Of a DNA stretch of 64,000 bases, positions 1 to 11,171 are shown one piece after another. How positions within the stretch are numbered: position 1 is the stretch's first letter; each line of letters starts with the position of its first letter. Made by a program: the position numbers and the translations under genes. This DNA is from Reticulitermes speratus (taxonomy: Eukaryota > Arthropoda > Insecta > Blattodea > Rhinotermitidae). The stretch spans positions 38,641,135 to 38,705,134 of the forward strand of contig JAJKFL010000005.1 of the NCBI GenBank assembly GCA_021186555.1. The letters run 5' to 3'. Below the pieces are notes generated by a model. It saw nothing but the letters and a program-made list of their open reading frames with translations, was not told where the DNA came from and did not search any database.

Positions 1-418
1 TTACCTCAAGTGTACCTTCTTGCAAGTTGTGCACCTGAAATAGCTCTGTCAGTATGCAGTACTTGAGGAGTACACTAAATGATGATGGTGTTCTTTCCAC
101 CCTACACATTTGCATGGTCCCTTATAAAGTGTATAGATGGGGAGGTCTCCAGTGGCATGATGTTGATATGGATTTCCACAAGCATTGGTTTATTGATGTA
201 TGTCATGTATCTGTGTTATGTAAATATACTGCAGTTTGTTTGCAGCCTGATTTAATGTTAGAAATGATGTTAAGTGTATGATGTGGCAATCTCTGAGGAC
301 TGCTCTGATGAATTAGAGGTGTTATTTGTTTCATTATCTTTGTAATTTTTGCTTTTTTATTTTTTTATGAATGCCAGTATGCTTCATTATTAATTTGTTT
401 TGTTATTATTTGCTTTAG
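1..418 (+). other. Probable intron sequence upstream of the first candidate exon
   Basis: AT-rich, very CpG-poor sequence. The last 30 bases are T-rich and end in TTTGCTTTAG, a good 3' splice acceptor for the exon that follows. I see no exon inside this stretch and assume the coding exons of the gene lie to the left of the window. Confidence 0.3.
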
Positions 419-463
419 AGAATGAAAGCAATGAGGCAACTGCTGAAACTAGTAAATTGGAAG
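419..463 (+). CDS. Candidate internal coding exon of an unidentified gene
   Basis: This 45-nt exon is flanked by a T-rich acceptor (TTTGCTTTAG) and a consensus donor (GAAG|gtaggt). In the one frame that continues openly into both downstream exons it reads NESNEATAETSKLE plus the first base of the next codon. The peptide is acidic and polar, like a linker before a C-terminal tail. The exon joins in frame either to the exon at 1212 or to the exon at 2178. I do not recognise the gene. An acidic linker followed by a choice of hydrophobic or soluble tail is known for non-receptor tyrosine phosphatases of the PTPN1/PTPN2/PTP61F group, but there is no catalytic domain here to support that. The call rests only on splice signals and reading-frame continuity, so a chance exon cannot be excluded. 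Confidence 0.4.
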
Positions 464-626
464 GTAGGTTCTCTAGAATTTAGTTTGTAGATAACGTAAG
501 ACTTCACATAATATTCTATCATATGGAAGTATAGTAGGCTGATGTCTGTTGTTTGTTTCAATAACAAGCTCTGTTTGTCATATTAGCCAGTCATTGCTTA
601 CACTATTAGGCTTTGTATTATTGCTT

Positions 627-929
627 TTAAGAATTTTGTGCATTGTCTGATACTTTGAACACAACATTACCGGAACCTGGATCTGTTTCCATCTGAAGAT
701 TAACAGGTGGGGAGGCAGATAGTCTTTTGTGGCTAGTAGAAAGATCTAACCTCAGTTGAGAAACTTGTGTAGATTGGCTTGTGTTGTCCAGTGTTTGAAA
801 AACTTTGCATTCTCTTTGAAAAAGGCAATGGGCAAAACCCTGAAACCCAGTAGTATTATCTTGAGGTAAAACATTGCCGTTGTGCTTCAGGCAAATATAT
901 GTATTCCAAACCACTGTCATGCACAGCAA
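627..929 (-). pseudogene. Unidentified 100-codon ORF, protein-like, opposite a candidate intron
   Basis: The frame reads through 100 codons to TAA. Its second half is rich in Ser, Thr and Gln and looks protein-like (for example LSTSHKRLSASPPVNLQMET, then DPGSGNVVFKVSDNAQNS at the C-terminus). The listed ATG may not be a true start, because a possible acceptor (gcatgacag) lies just inside the ORF near its 5' end. I see no domain, signal peptide or membrane segment. It could be the last exon of a minus-strand gene, a fragment of a retrocopy, or the tail of a transposon ORF. It sits inside the candidate intron of the plus-strand gene, which argues for an inserted fragment. I do not recognise it. 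Confidence 0.3.
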
Positions 930-983
930 AATTTACAAAATTTTTACAGGTTACTAGTTTTGGCTAATCAATTAAGCTATCAT

Positions 984-1011
984 CAGACCTATTAAATATT
1001 TAATAGGTCTG
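984..1011. repeat. 28-bp perfect palindrome
   Basis: The two 14-bp halves (CAGACCTATTAAAT and its reverse complement) meet without a spacer. It may be the remnant of a small foldback insertion. I found no flanking duplication. Confidence 0.7.
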
Positions 1012-1211
1012 TTGTAACCTGAAGGAACAGTACCCATGGAAATGAAATTGAACATTTGTGGGAAGAAATTTAGATCATGGAAAATTGTTCTGATATTCTT
1101 TATTTGTATATTATACAAATAAAATGTTTGTTTAAGGATAATTTCAAAGTTGTCAGCTATACAGGACTAGTTGTTGTGAATGTTTAGCAGTTGTTTTTGT
1201 TCTGTTTTCAG

Positions 1212-1305
1212 AGGGGCATATGCAGAGTGACAGTACCAGGCCAAGGATAACTGCAGTGTTGATGATCTTTAGTCTTTGTGCTTTTTACTTGTAGTGCCTT
1301 TTGAG
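1212..1305 (+). CDS. Candidate alternative exon encoding a hydrophobic C-terminal tail
   Basis: The exon is preceded by a pyrimidine tract ending TCTGTTTTCAG and followed by a strong donor, GAG|gtaagt. Joined to the 45-nt exon it reads EGHMQSDST and then RPRITAVLMIFSLCAFYL, with the stop at 1292-1294. The last 15 or so residues are hydrophobic, preceded by RPR, so the product would look like a tail-anchored membrane protein with nothing after the membrane segment. Only 11 nt separate the stop from the donor, so inclusion should not trigger nonsense-mediated decay. The other two frames of the exon are closed by stops. The gene is unknown and no homology was checked. Confidence 0.4.
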
Positions 1306-2177
1306 GTAAGTTCTGTGATTATATACTAATGGATCGGTGATTGAAACATTCATGAGAGTGCAATATGTTATGGCATATAAATTTTCCTCTTGCCTTATTA
1401 CACTTAGGAGAGATGAAGTAACAATTTCTTTGTAAAGATTGCATAACAAAGTAGTTACAGCAATGGTTACTATATTTGCACTATCCTATAGTAAGGCCAT
1501 GTTTACACGTAGGTGTTCATTGTAATGTAATTTGTTGTTATGATATATATTATAATGTGTTTCTGAATTTGTTACTTCACATTGAATGTTATTACATCTG
1601 TGGTATAATGCAGCATGCTTCATTCTTCTGTCATTCAAAGCATGTCTGTTACTGGGAAGTTAGTCTGGTAAGTCAAACTGATATCTTATGAGCAAAGTAT
1701 CTGACACATTTTAGTTTTGTCGTGGGGTTACAAACTTATTAGGGTGAAAGCTACAGTGAATATTGGAAGTAACGTGTTGTATGTGTTTAAAGAAATATAG
1801 CAGCCACTTGGTTATCTTGATGATGGTTAACCATATATAGTTTGACATTAGAATAATTATATTTTGTTAATGTAAAGCAGCCTTGAACTGCTCACACACT
1901 GGGATCACAGGTTAATATATCAGGAACTATGGGTGTATGTGTACAAATTATTGTGCTGTAATTGCCCTGTGAAGGAGGATGCATTAAAAGTCACTAATCC
2001 CCTGCCCCAGTAGCAAATGGCTGAGGATACACTCTGTCAGAATTAATTCTGAATCAGAACAGGACAGAGTAATTTGTGACTGCTGGTTTCTTTCACTATT
2101 AAAATAGTCACTTCGGTTGCATAATCACTTCCTGTAGGTTACAGTGATAAATAAATATTTTAATTCTTTTTTTTTAG

Positions 2178-2212
2178 ATTGTGAGGAAATTGTTGCTATT
2201 CCCTCAGACTGA
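2178..2212 (+). CDS. Candidate alternative last coding exon encoding a short acidic tail
   Basis: The acceptor is one of the best in the window, a T-rich run ending TTTTTTTTTAG. If the hydrophobic exon is skipped, the 45-nt exon joins here in frame and reads DCEEIVAIPSD, then TGA at 2210-2212. The product would end in a soluble acidic tail instead of a membrane anchor. If the hydrophobic exon is included, this sequence becomes 3'-UTR after its stop. The short coding length limits confidence. Confidence 0.35.
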
Positions 2213-2620
2213 AGTGTACAACTGAGAGAGCACTGGTGGTCGTGAGAAAATATTTTTTAAGAAGTGACAGCAAGTGAGACAAATGTCGTTGCCCAGTTGA
2301 TTGCGGTACCTGGGAGATGCATGGTGGAATGTTGTGTGCTCTGAATGTGTGTATGGGTGGACATTCAGCGTGAATTATCAGTGTAGATATAATTATGTTT
2401 CAAAGACCCTTCAACAATTTGAAAATGTAATGTAAACTAAACATAACAGTGCAGTCTAATAGGAAGGAGAGGAATCTCTTGGTAATTAGTAACACCAGTT
2501 CTCCATATTATGTATGATGATGTTGCTCTTCTGTTTTGGGTGCCTTAAGTAAAGTTACATGTTTAATTAGATAGCCCTATATACTTGCATTGAATAAAAT
2601 TTCAAATCATGTTGTCATCA
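2213..2620 (+). other. Candidate 3'-UTR with a proximal poly(A) signal
   Basis: Non-coding sequence follows the candidate stop. AATAAA lies at 2593-2598. Further AATAAA hexamers occur in the CpG-poor block, for example around 11,229 and 12,748, so a much longer 3'-UTR is possible. Confidence 0.25.
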
Positions 2621-5594
2621 TAAATGTGGAACATGACAAACTACTAATTATGGTGATAAATTTAAAGGGGTTGTGTAAATGGTGTGACTTATGGAAGTGT
2701 ATGAGCCTTGTGGAAGAATGGGCAGGGAGTGGAAGGTTGTATAGAGATGGCAAGGAAAGTTAGTTTCAGGTACGTTTCCTTGCATGGAATTATAAATTTG
2801 TGTTTCTGGGTACAGTTCCACTCAAAAGATTGCATTCCAAAGTTTTTAAATGTGTTGATTTGCACAGAGATATTATAAAATTCTCTTAACAAGTAATGGC
2901 AGACTTGGCAATTATTTAAAAAATGACATGACTGAATATGGGAGAAGGAAATCACACACAAAATTATATTAAAATTTGATATTTCATGGTATTTTAATTA
3001 TGTTATATAGTTTACATTGGTGAAAATTATTGTGTAGTAATTTTGAACCTTCATATTCTGTAACACAAAGGCATCTGTGTTTCACTTATCAGTATTAGCC
3101 TGGGCTTGGGAATCATTGTACTCTGCTTTGGATTTACAGCTTCTCATTGCTGGACAACATGCTAATATTAATATAGATCTTTTTATTCAACTTACTTAGT
3201 GTTATGCATGACTGTGTTTTGGATCTATTGCAGTTCATCAAGTGTGATCTTCAGATAACAGTTTCGTGGTTCTGAAGTGTTAATTGAAATCAATCCCTTA
3301 TATAAATTATGTGTATTTGTATCAGTGTTGTTTCTGTTGTAACCAAATTGCTTAATATTGTTCTTTTATCACCATAATTTCCAGCTGTGAGTTGGCAAAG
3401 TTTGTGTTAACACATAGCCATGTAGCACTTCATGTCAACCGTTGGCTACATGGAAATTTCGAGCAGACATAAATCAGCATACATTCACAGTTACTGTTCT
3501 TCATATGTTTTCTAAGTCTTGTAGGAAAGTCATTTCTTTTTCTGGCTATTTCATCATATTGTTTTTAGTTTTAAATGCTTGTTGAACAACTGTTCACTGT
3601 CTGTACAGCATGTTCTGTTTAATCAGGTAATCATGTGTTCTGATTAGGAACTTTTGCTGAGTAATTGGCTGGTCTGACATAAATGAGGGCAATGTGTGGA
3701 TCTTTTGTTTAAAATTTGGAAGATTTACTTTAAAGTATGCCATCTGTGAGTATTTTAGTATCTTGCAGAAGTTAGTGTTGTTCCTGTTTAAAAGAGTCAT
3801 GTTATGCTTAATTGGGAGAGAGATGCAAAGATAATTTTTCACTCAAATCCATTTCTTGTATTTGTTCATCATGATACTAAATAAGCATGCAGAAGTCTTT
3901 TATATATTAATTTTTGTTGTCACATTATGTGTCTTGGTTCAGGAAATTTGCCCCATACATCAGCCGTATTTTATGTTTAAATTGTTTTGTGAAATAATTA
4001 CCAATATAACTAGAACTAGTTCTAAATTAATTTGGAAATAGGTACATCATGTTAAGCATTCACAAGGAATAAGAGTGTTTCATTTTCAAAGGTTATTTAT
4101 GTCTTGTGAGTTTGAGATATATATATGATGTGCCATCTCCAAGAAACTGGAACCATTAAAAATTCTAACAGAAAAAAGTAAGAAACCACTAGGTCAGTTT
4201 CGTGTGACGCAGTAATTTTCTTCCATAATAATTTTATTTAATCCACTGGTTTTTTGTATTTTTATTTATAGATGAATGCACATCATATATATTAAAGAAT
4301 GCTAAAACTGACAAGTAGCATGTGTTTCAATTTTTGGCTTCCAGATAGAAAAATTTTAGCAAAGTTGACTTGTTGTGGGAAAGCTTGTGGCTCGTATCTG
4401 ATAAAGAGAGGAGTAAAAACATTCCGAATTATGAATGACTGAAATAAATTCAGCCATCACTGCCTTTATATTGCAGTTAGCATAATTTTAAAAATATTAG
4501 GGAAGGGTGCTTCATAACAGATCACTAGAATTGTCTTCTAAGCAACACTGTCAAAATTTCATAGAACAAGGAAATCTTTGATTCATAATACTCATACATG
4601 GAATTAAAAATAGCATGAAGAGCAAGCAACATATGTACTGTGCTGAAGTTCAAACGCTGTAAAGTTTTAATTAAGAGGATCCATTTTATTAAAAATGGAA
4701 GTTTAATTTATATCACAAGTTAGTAATTACTTGTGAATTCTGAGATGTTGAGGCAAGTTACGGAGTGGGGTACAGCAATATGTTAAAATACTTTCTGAAC
4801 GGTTTTTGCTGTACAGGTATGGTGAAGTGCAGCCAAAACACTCTCTTAATGAAGGATCATTTGTGACATGGTTGACACTGGATTGGGTGCATTATGTTGT
4901 ATAATTAGTGTGTGGGCAATTTCCTGTTTGTTGGTTAAAGAAACTTTGCCATTGCCAGTTTGTAAAAATAGACCAAAATAATGGAATATTGCAAATGAAA
5001 AATGTTTTCCTGAATTGAAGCTACATGAACAGGCCTCTTATTATTTATGGAACTAAGAGTTTCATATACATTTTTTCCATGCATTTTGAGGAAAGAAATC
5101 CAAGTACCCTGTTTTGTAAGATAATTAAGAGACACACAATTGACTGGATAGCAGTAACATATGACTGTCACTTGGATGAAGTGGAATAAATGCTAAATAT
5201 ACAGAAATTGAGAATTTCCTGTAGATTGCAGATTTTATTAGCTAAGAATTGTGATGGGCACTATTTGGATTATTGCTGATCACTTGATGGTTTTTATTTA
5301 TCTTTTTATTAACATAGAGCAAGTTTTATATATGTTACTCTGTATAATGAAGCTGTTGCCCTAATCATAACCACCTTACTCTTTTACATGTGAGATGTGA
5401 ACAGTTGTAGCCACAAGTGAGCAAGACTAGAAGTGAGACTGTCAAATTATGGCCTCAATATGTGAGGAAGGAGAAAAGTGATAGCAATTTACCAGAAGGC
5501 CTATTATGTCTGACTTTTGAAGGCTGTACGTCTATTGCATTAATGTGATTTTAGGTGTTTGTATTTGTAAGTATGTTTTGTGTGTTCCTTTATG
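2621..5594. other. No gene seen; AT-rich CpG-poor sequence
   Basis: Short ORFs on both strands here have random-looking translations and no supporting splice context. A 9-bp stem with an 18-nt loop (CCATGTAGC against GCTACATGG) lies at 3418-3453; I attach no function to it. Confidence 0.5.
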
Positions 5595-6033
5595 GTATAA
5601 TGTAGAGTTACCTTATATCCTCCCCAGCATATTGCTTATTGACGATGAAAAAGACATCAGTGGAAAAGGGGTTAAAAAAAAGGGGGACACATGTATAGTC
5701 AAAATTTTTTTGTGAAATTAGCATTGTCATTTTAAAGAAAATATACAAAATTAGAAACAAACATTATTGAAATTTGCATATGTTGTACACATAGTGTATA
5801 GTCTGTGGCCAGTTCTATAGTCATCCTCATTCTTATGTGCCCATTCATACTTGTTATTCTCTGTTATACTCTCATTGTCTGCTCACTGAGGCAGTCACTG
5901 ACAAAGAGAAAATGAGGAGTCATGAATATTGCGGCAGTTTTGTGAGACGTTTCAAAGGTTGGCTGCTGAATTCATGTGTTTATTTTTTGACTCGGAGAGT
6001 GATAATATAATAATATATTTCTTAAAAAAGTAG

Positions 6034-6065
<32 letters not shown>

Positions 6066-6218
6066 TGTATGGATTAAAATTCCCAAAGGCATTCTGAAAT
6101 GACAGTCAGAAATCCAGACATTTATACAAACTAAAAAACCTGCCCAGACAGAAATTTTTGGGTTGAAAAAGAGGACATGTCTGGTGAAAAGAAGATGTAT
6201 GGTAGCCCAAGTATAATG
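5595..6218. mobile_element. Non-autonomous hAT-type MITE with 8-bp target-site duplication
   Basis: The octamer GTATAATG flanks the element at 5595-5602 and 6211-6218, the duplication length typical of hAT transposons. The 608-bp element (5603-6210) begins TAGAGTTACCTTATATCCTC. The reverse complement of its right end, TTGGGCTACCATACATCTTC, matches as a diverged terminal inverted repeat. Subterminal GGACATGT-type motifs near 5680 and 6170 are a further inverted similarity. Inside are a T run of 27 (6040-6066) and no transposase reading frame. It is an internally deleted passenger mobilised, presumably, by a hAT transposase elsewhere. Confidence 0.7.
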
Positions 6219-9200
6219 TCACAAGAAAGAATAATTTGCCATAGTTGCTGAACCTTTGTTGGCTGTACATTCTAAAAACATTTTTGTGCTGATTTGGTCT
6301 GATGTATATGTTAAAGTCAGCACCTAGCAGGTATGTTCTTTTATACTGTACTTGACTGGACCTGCCAGCTGCTATGTGGAATTGGTATCTGTATAGGATT
6401 TGAAGAACCTATTCGTAAATCAGATTGAGGCTGTGTAATTTAATATTCTGTTTGTAGGTGGAATTCTTAGCCTCTGCATAAAGAAAGTGGATTTACCTAG
6501 CTTGATAAACATTTGTGTAATGACTGATCTAAATTCTCGCAGAAACCAATAACCATATTGGAGTTTTCCCTGGTTTGTATCTGTCACCGTGGACACATGC
6601 CAGGATAGTACATTAGTCTACTGCAGGTGCCCTCCCTCAAGTCATCATATATTAATATAACTTAAGGAAGCCCTGAAACATGACATGGCAAAGTAGATGT
6701 ATAATAATCTATTTTTAAGGCTCACTGGCAATGCTGCAGTAATAGAATAGGAAGTTACATGGTCTGCATATGAAATAATAGGTTGAATAAGAAGTCATAT
6801 GCTGTTCAGTTTTACCTCCTGGGGATGCAATTTCTGTCGGAATGTTACAGGTATGCTGCTGCTTGTAGTAACCTAATTTGTAATCAGTGTTGCAGATGAA
6901 CATTAGTTTGCCTGTTGATGGGAACACATCAGTGAGTAATGATATGCAGACATTTCGCAGAGTGAAACTTATGAAGCCACTGCTGATTTTACAAATTGTA
7001 TTTTACTTGTCACTTAAAGCGAGATGTGAGTACTCCTAGGAAATGTGCCTTGTTGGTTCTAATGGTAGTTATTCTCTGAAATCACTTGTTGCTAATCAGA
7101 GATTTACTTTTCTACTGATAGTAACTTATTGTGTACTAAGGGTTGTTTAATAAGGCTGCAGAAACACTTATCACTGATGACACAACCAAGTCAACTGGGA
7201 GCCCTTAAGGGTGCCAAGCTGAAATGAGTGGGATGTTTAATTTTGGGGATGAAATATTGTGCTGATCAGCAGTAAGGTTGGGCTGACACTATGTTTTATT
7301 TTTGATTGAGGATAGCTATAGTGTATGAAGATGTGAATGATGTTTTTATCTTCAATTTAGACTTAATTAATTGAAAATACTTGAGAATAATGTTACTTGA
7401 AAATTTAAAAACTTGATAAAGTCCTACATTAAGCTGCCATATAATGCTCCATGTCCTGTTATTTCTTCCGTGGGTATCAAAAGTGTTTGTATCACTTCAG
7501 ATGTGTTGTCAGACATTCATTCAACACTGTGGTGATCTGAAATAGCTGTAAAGGGACTGGCTAAGGACTGGAGATCCATGATTTGACTCCTCATGGGTGA
7601 ATTTGGATTTTTCTTTTGTGTAATGTCCAGATTTATCCTTTCTGTACAACTGGGTAGCAGGATGGTAAGCAGTCTAACCTCCATCTTATGGATACTGTTC
7701 TTAGGGCTCCTTCATGCCTTTGTGGTGAGATGCATTATGAAGGGAATAACCTGACATTTTATGTGTTCAGTGCTGTTAAATACACTTGTTTCATCCTGAC
7801 CATTTTGTAGCTTAGTAAGGGGAAAATTACATAACAGCACCGGTTGTCATTGTGGACTATTCTCCCAGTGATAAAAGAGTTTTGAGCTTCATACATTTTT
7901 GTTGCACAGTTTTTGTAAGTATTTTTGTATAATTGTAACACAAAATCAAAACATCGTGAAAGAAATATAATTGAATTTGTATAATTTCTGTGTAGGAGAT
8001 TACCGAAACCAAAGTATTTGATTTAACTTGATAGAATTCATGTACCTATATAGCAGCTGATTTTGCAGCTGCTAGGGAAATAACTGTTGGTAAGTGTTGA
8101 TTGTGTGTAAAATATTAATCATATTTCATTATGAGTAAATACTTAAGAGTAACTGTAATGCTGAGAGAGCAGTATGTTCTATATAATATTAATAATCATG
8201 GTAATTGCTTTGTATAAATGTTGAATGCTGTTTAAATTTGAGTGTGTAGCAATTACATCTGTAATTATGTAATTTTTTTTGGTAAGCTATCTCAGTTGCT
8301 TATGTAGCAGCTTGGCCTGGATACATTCTGCATTACAGTGTCAGGAATAAACATGACTGTTATTTTGGAAGTTGTCTATGATCATGGATTTTTTCTAAAC
8401 AAAACATTTCAGAAACGGTCTAGAGAATTATGAAGCAGGTTTTGCCCTGTAACTTGCTGACTTCTTCACTGATGAGCAGAATCCAAAAGAGGGAAATTCC
8501 AAACTAGCTTACTGTATTGGAATGATCACTCACGTCATGTGGGCTAGTTCCTTGTATTTCCTATTCATACACATGTTTCATTAAATTTGTAAAACCATAG
8601 CTTTGTGCCAGCTTAAACAGTGACTTTCATCATATATATACCCGGTGCCTGAAACAGAACCAGTTTTCAGAACGTTTGTGTTCCCACAAACCCCATGATG
8701 GATGATGACCAATATAATTGTCACATTTATTGTTAACACATAGCTGTCAGAGACATTCAGACTTTACTTATGTGGTGGATATTCTGATCATGGCTGTTCT
8801 TGGGAAGGACAGGAGTATTCATTTGAAAACATTTGCCGTCAGATTACAAATTTAAGAGAATAAGATTCAAGTCCTTTTTGATCTTCTATGTAACTGAAGT
8901 AGATGTTACTGTATTGAGTTTAAATCTTTGCATTTGTTACATCTCAGAGGTCTTGTGTGCTAGTGTATTAGAATATCATAACCAAAGCCATAACATGTCT
9001 GAAATAATAATTGGCACTGCTTATGACTGTACAGCGAGAATGTCTGGCTATTAGGACATACAGAAGTTCGAAGATGATGATGGCAAGACTTTGGCTGTAA
9101 GAATTAATGAGGAGTTATAGAAAATTTTAATTTGATGTATCTGAAATTGGAATTTGTTCCTCATAACCACAGTATGTGGAGAAACATTAATACATGTCTG

Positions 9201-10310
9201 AAGTACTGCAAGCAAGATCACACTTTTATAATTATTTAATCTGCATTTTTTGAGTTCCAAACTGAAAAGCTTTGTGACAGAATCAGGCACACACCAAGTT
9301 GATACCAATTTAGTAGATTAAAAATTGAGTTAAAGTGTGGATGTGAGAATATAAATGACATAATTTAATATCTGTAAATACACATTATTTTAATTTTAGT
9401 TGTCTTCATCTTGTGTTTTATTGCAGTTCTGTTACAATTTACAACCTGAGGATTATTATAAAGGACAGATTATGCTCAGGAGATTTTAAATGTTATTAGA
9501 AGTGACACATTAGCTTGTCATTTATATTGCATTTGTGCTTTTAGCCTTATTTCTTTAAGTGATCGACAAATTTAAATTTCTTCTCAAAAGCAGTAATGAT
9601 TATGGAACTGCCTAATGTTATTTGACAGGAATAGAGTTATGGAAGGCTTTTAGAGTAACAGGATATTAGCTGCTCCAGAGATGTCAGAAGAATTTTAATA
9701 TGGTGAGGAAAATTGTGATGTGCAGAGTAACAATCCAATTTAATTGGACAGAATGTCAACAGGGAGAATGGTCACTGTGCTATGTATTCTCTTGCTTCTG
9801 ACATTTCTGAGCTGAGCTCTTTCACTTGAAGATACAGTGCATTTTAATAACAGTTAACATATGCAGGCACATTCTTGTCATGCAGATGGAATCAGTGAAG
9901 TGAACCAGGAAACAAGCTGTTGGATCTGTGGATCATGGATACAAAGTGGGGAAGGTTGATATGACATAAAATAGCTGCAACCGTATTATACTTATTAATT
10001 TCCTTTACCATTTATAATTTTGTTAGGCTTTATGCCTGATCACAAACATGAAAACATTTAAATTTAAAAAATTAGTAATGTTATACTTGTAGTAACCACA
10101 GTGACAATCACTGTTAATTTTTATAAACCAGTATCAGAATTGTAATAGTAATATGAAAAATAGTACTGTGTCTAAATATTTCATCGCACCAATTGCATCT
10201 TTTTGGTAACCCTTCAGTTGGAAATTCTTCTAGTAATTTTGGTGGAATTGTGACTCCCAAATCATCTCTTGTCTCCTGCTTGTGAGTGTTTTCCTGGTTA
10301 TTCATGTAAA
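6219..10310. other. No gene seen; AT-rich CpG-poor sequence
   Basis: I find no convincing exon, transposon terminus or RNA gene. The minus-strand ORF ending at 10,114 is interrupted by the pogo-like element boundary and looks non-coding. Confidence 0.5.
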
Positions 10311-10705
10311 TACAGTAGGATTTCTTTAATCTGGAGGAGAATAGTCTCAAGTCTGGAAGTTTTCCAGAAAGGTGTCTCCTGACCTCTCGTCCCCTACTCC
10401 ATCAACTTCTTCAGCCATAAAGGTTCCTGATTCACTGTGTTCAGGTCCTTCACAATCCCTGGTAGAAACTGAAGAGACTCCAGAAAAAATAGAAGGGGAC
10501 CTGGATGCCTGTGAACCAGCAGCTTAAGGAGTTATCCAAATGGAATACTCCTGTAATTAGTTGTGCAGCCCAAATATATGGGCAGTAACAAAAAATTATC
10601 TGTAAGAACTTAGGTCAGTACAGGTACTATCTGATAATCTAGAATATTTGATAATCTGGCACCTGCTTCGTCCTGTGGGTGTGGGATTGAAATAATTCTA
10701 CTGTA
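10311..10705 (+). mobile_element. Internally deleted pogo/Tigger-like DNA transposon
   Basis: The ends are inverted: CAGTAGGATTTCTTTAATC at the left, and CAGTAGAATTATTTCAATC as the reverse complement of the right. They are flanked by the dinucleotide TA at 10311-10312 and 10704-10705, the pogo/Tc1-mariner target duplication. The right side carries subterminal GATAATCT repeats, as in pogo/Tigger ends. The element is 391 bp, against 2 kb or more for an autonomous copy. What remains inside is mainly the end of a plus-strand reading frame (separate entry), so the deletion appears to have removed most of the transposase. Confidence 0.65.
10345..10527 (+). pseudogene. C-terminal remnant of a transposase-like ORF
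   Basis: The frame is open for 60 codons, ending TAA at 10525-10527. It is rich in Ser, Pro and Thr, then acidic: SSPTPSTSSAIKVPD, later VETEETPEKIEGDLDACEPA. It starts immediately after the left terminal repeat of the pogo-like element and ends 176 bp before the right terminus, the position expected for the tail of the transposase gene. No catalytic DDD motif or CENP-B DNA-binding domain is left. The alternative is that it is a host exon captured inside the element, or that the element inserted beside it. Confidence 0.45.
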
Positions 10706-11147
10706 TCATACATCTTTAACAGTTTGCTGTTTCCTAAACATAAATGTCCGCTCTGGATTTTGCTAATAATGAGGTGACACAATATTGGTTACAAACTGCA
10801 TGTGGTTGTTGTCATGACTATGTTTGCACTGTGCAGAAGTGAGTGTTATACTGACTTTGTACTCCTGAGATCTTATTTGGGTAATTTTTTCATGAAATTT
10901 TTATTGCTATAACTCATTTTCTCTACTTTCTTGATTAATCATCGAGTTTAGAATACTCGTAGGAAACAGATTAGCCAAACTGAATTACTGATATTTCTGC
11001 ATTGCAAGTGTTGTCATCAAAATCGTTGTTCCTCGTGGTTTGCATCAGTCAGAAAAAGGTGCAGTGTTTCCTGCATTTGTTCAGATTATTTCACCATTGT
11101 TGTTTGTGCTGTAGTTGGTGGTTAATTTGCACTTCAAAGGGGTAATA
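10706..11147. other. No gene seen
   Basis: AT-rich sequence without recognisable features. It lies within the CpG-poor block. Confidence 0.5.
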
Positions 11148-11171
11148 GGGTGGGATGGGGGGGGAGGGGGG
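11148..11171 (+). other. G-quadruplex-forming motif
   Basis: Four G runs of 3, 3, 8 and 6 are separated by loops of one or two bases (T, AT, A). This meets the usual G4 definition on the plus strand, the predicted transcript strand of the candidate gene. Confidence 0.6.

Larger units (their letters stand above)
464..1211 (+). other. Candidate intron containing an antisense ORF and a perfect palindrome
   Basis: The stretch starts GTAGGT and ends TCTGTTTTCAG. It holds a 100-codon minus-strand ORF (listed separately) and a 28-bp perfect palindrome at 984-1011. If the antisense ORF is a real exon, then the plus-strand gene model and this ORF are nested on opposite strands. Confidence 0.3.

Noticed and set aside
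10114-10350. 78-codon minus-strand ORF with a CNWCDE stretch, possible zinc-finger fragment
   Set aside because: It runs across the left boundary of the pogo-like element, so its 5' part is transposon sequence. The lone CxxC pair is not enough.
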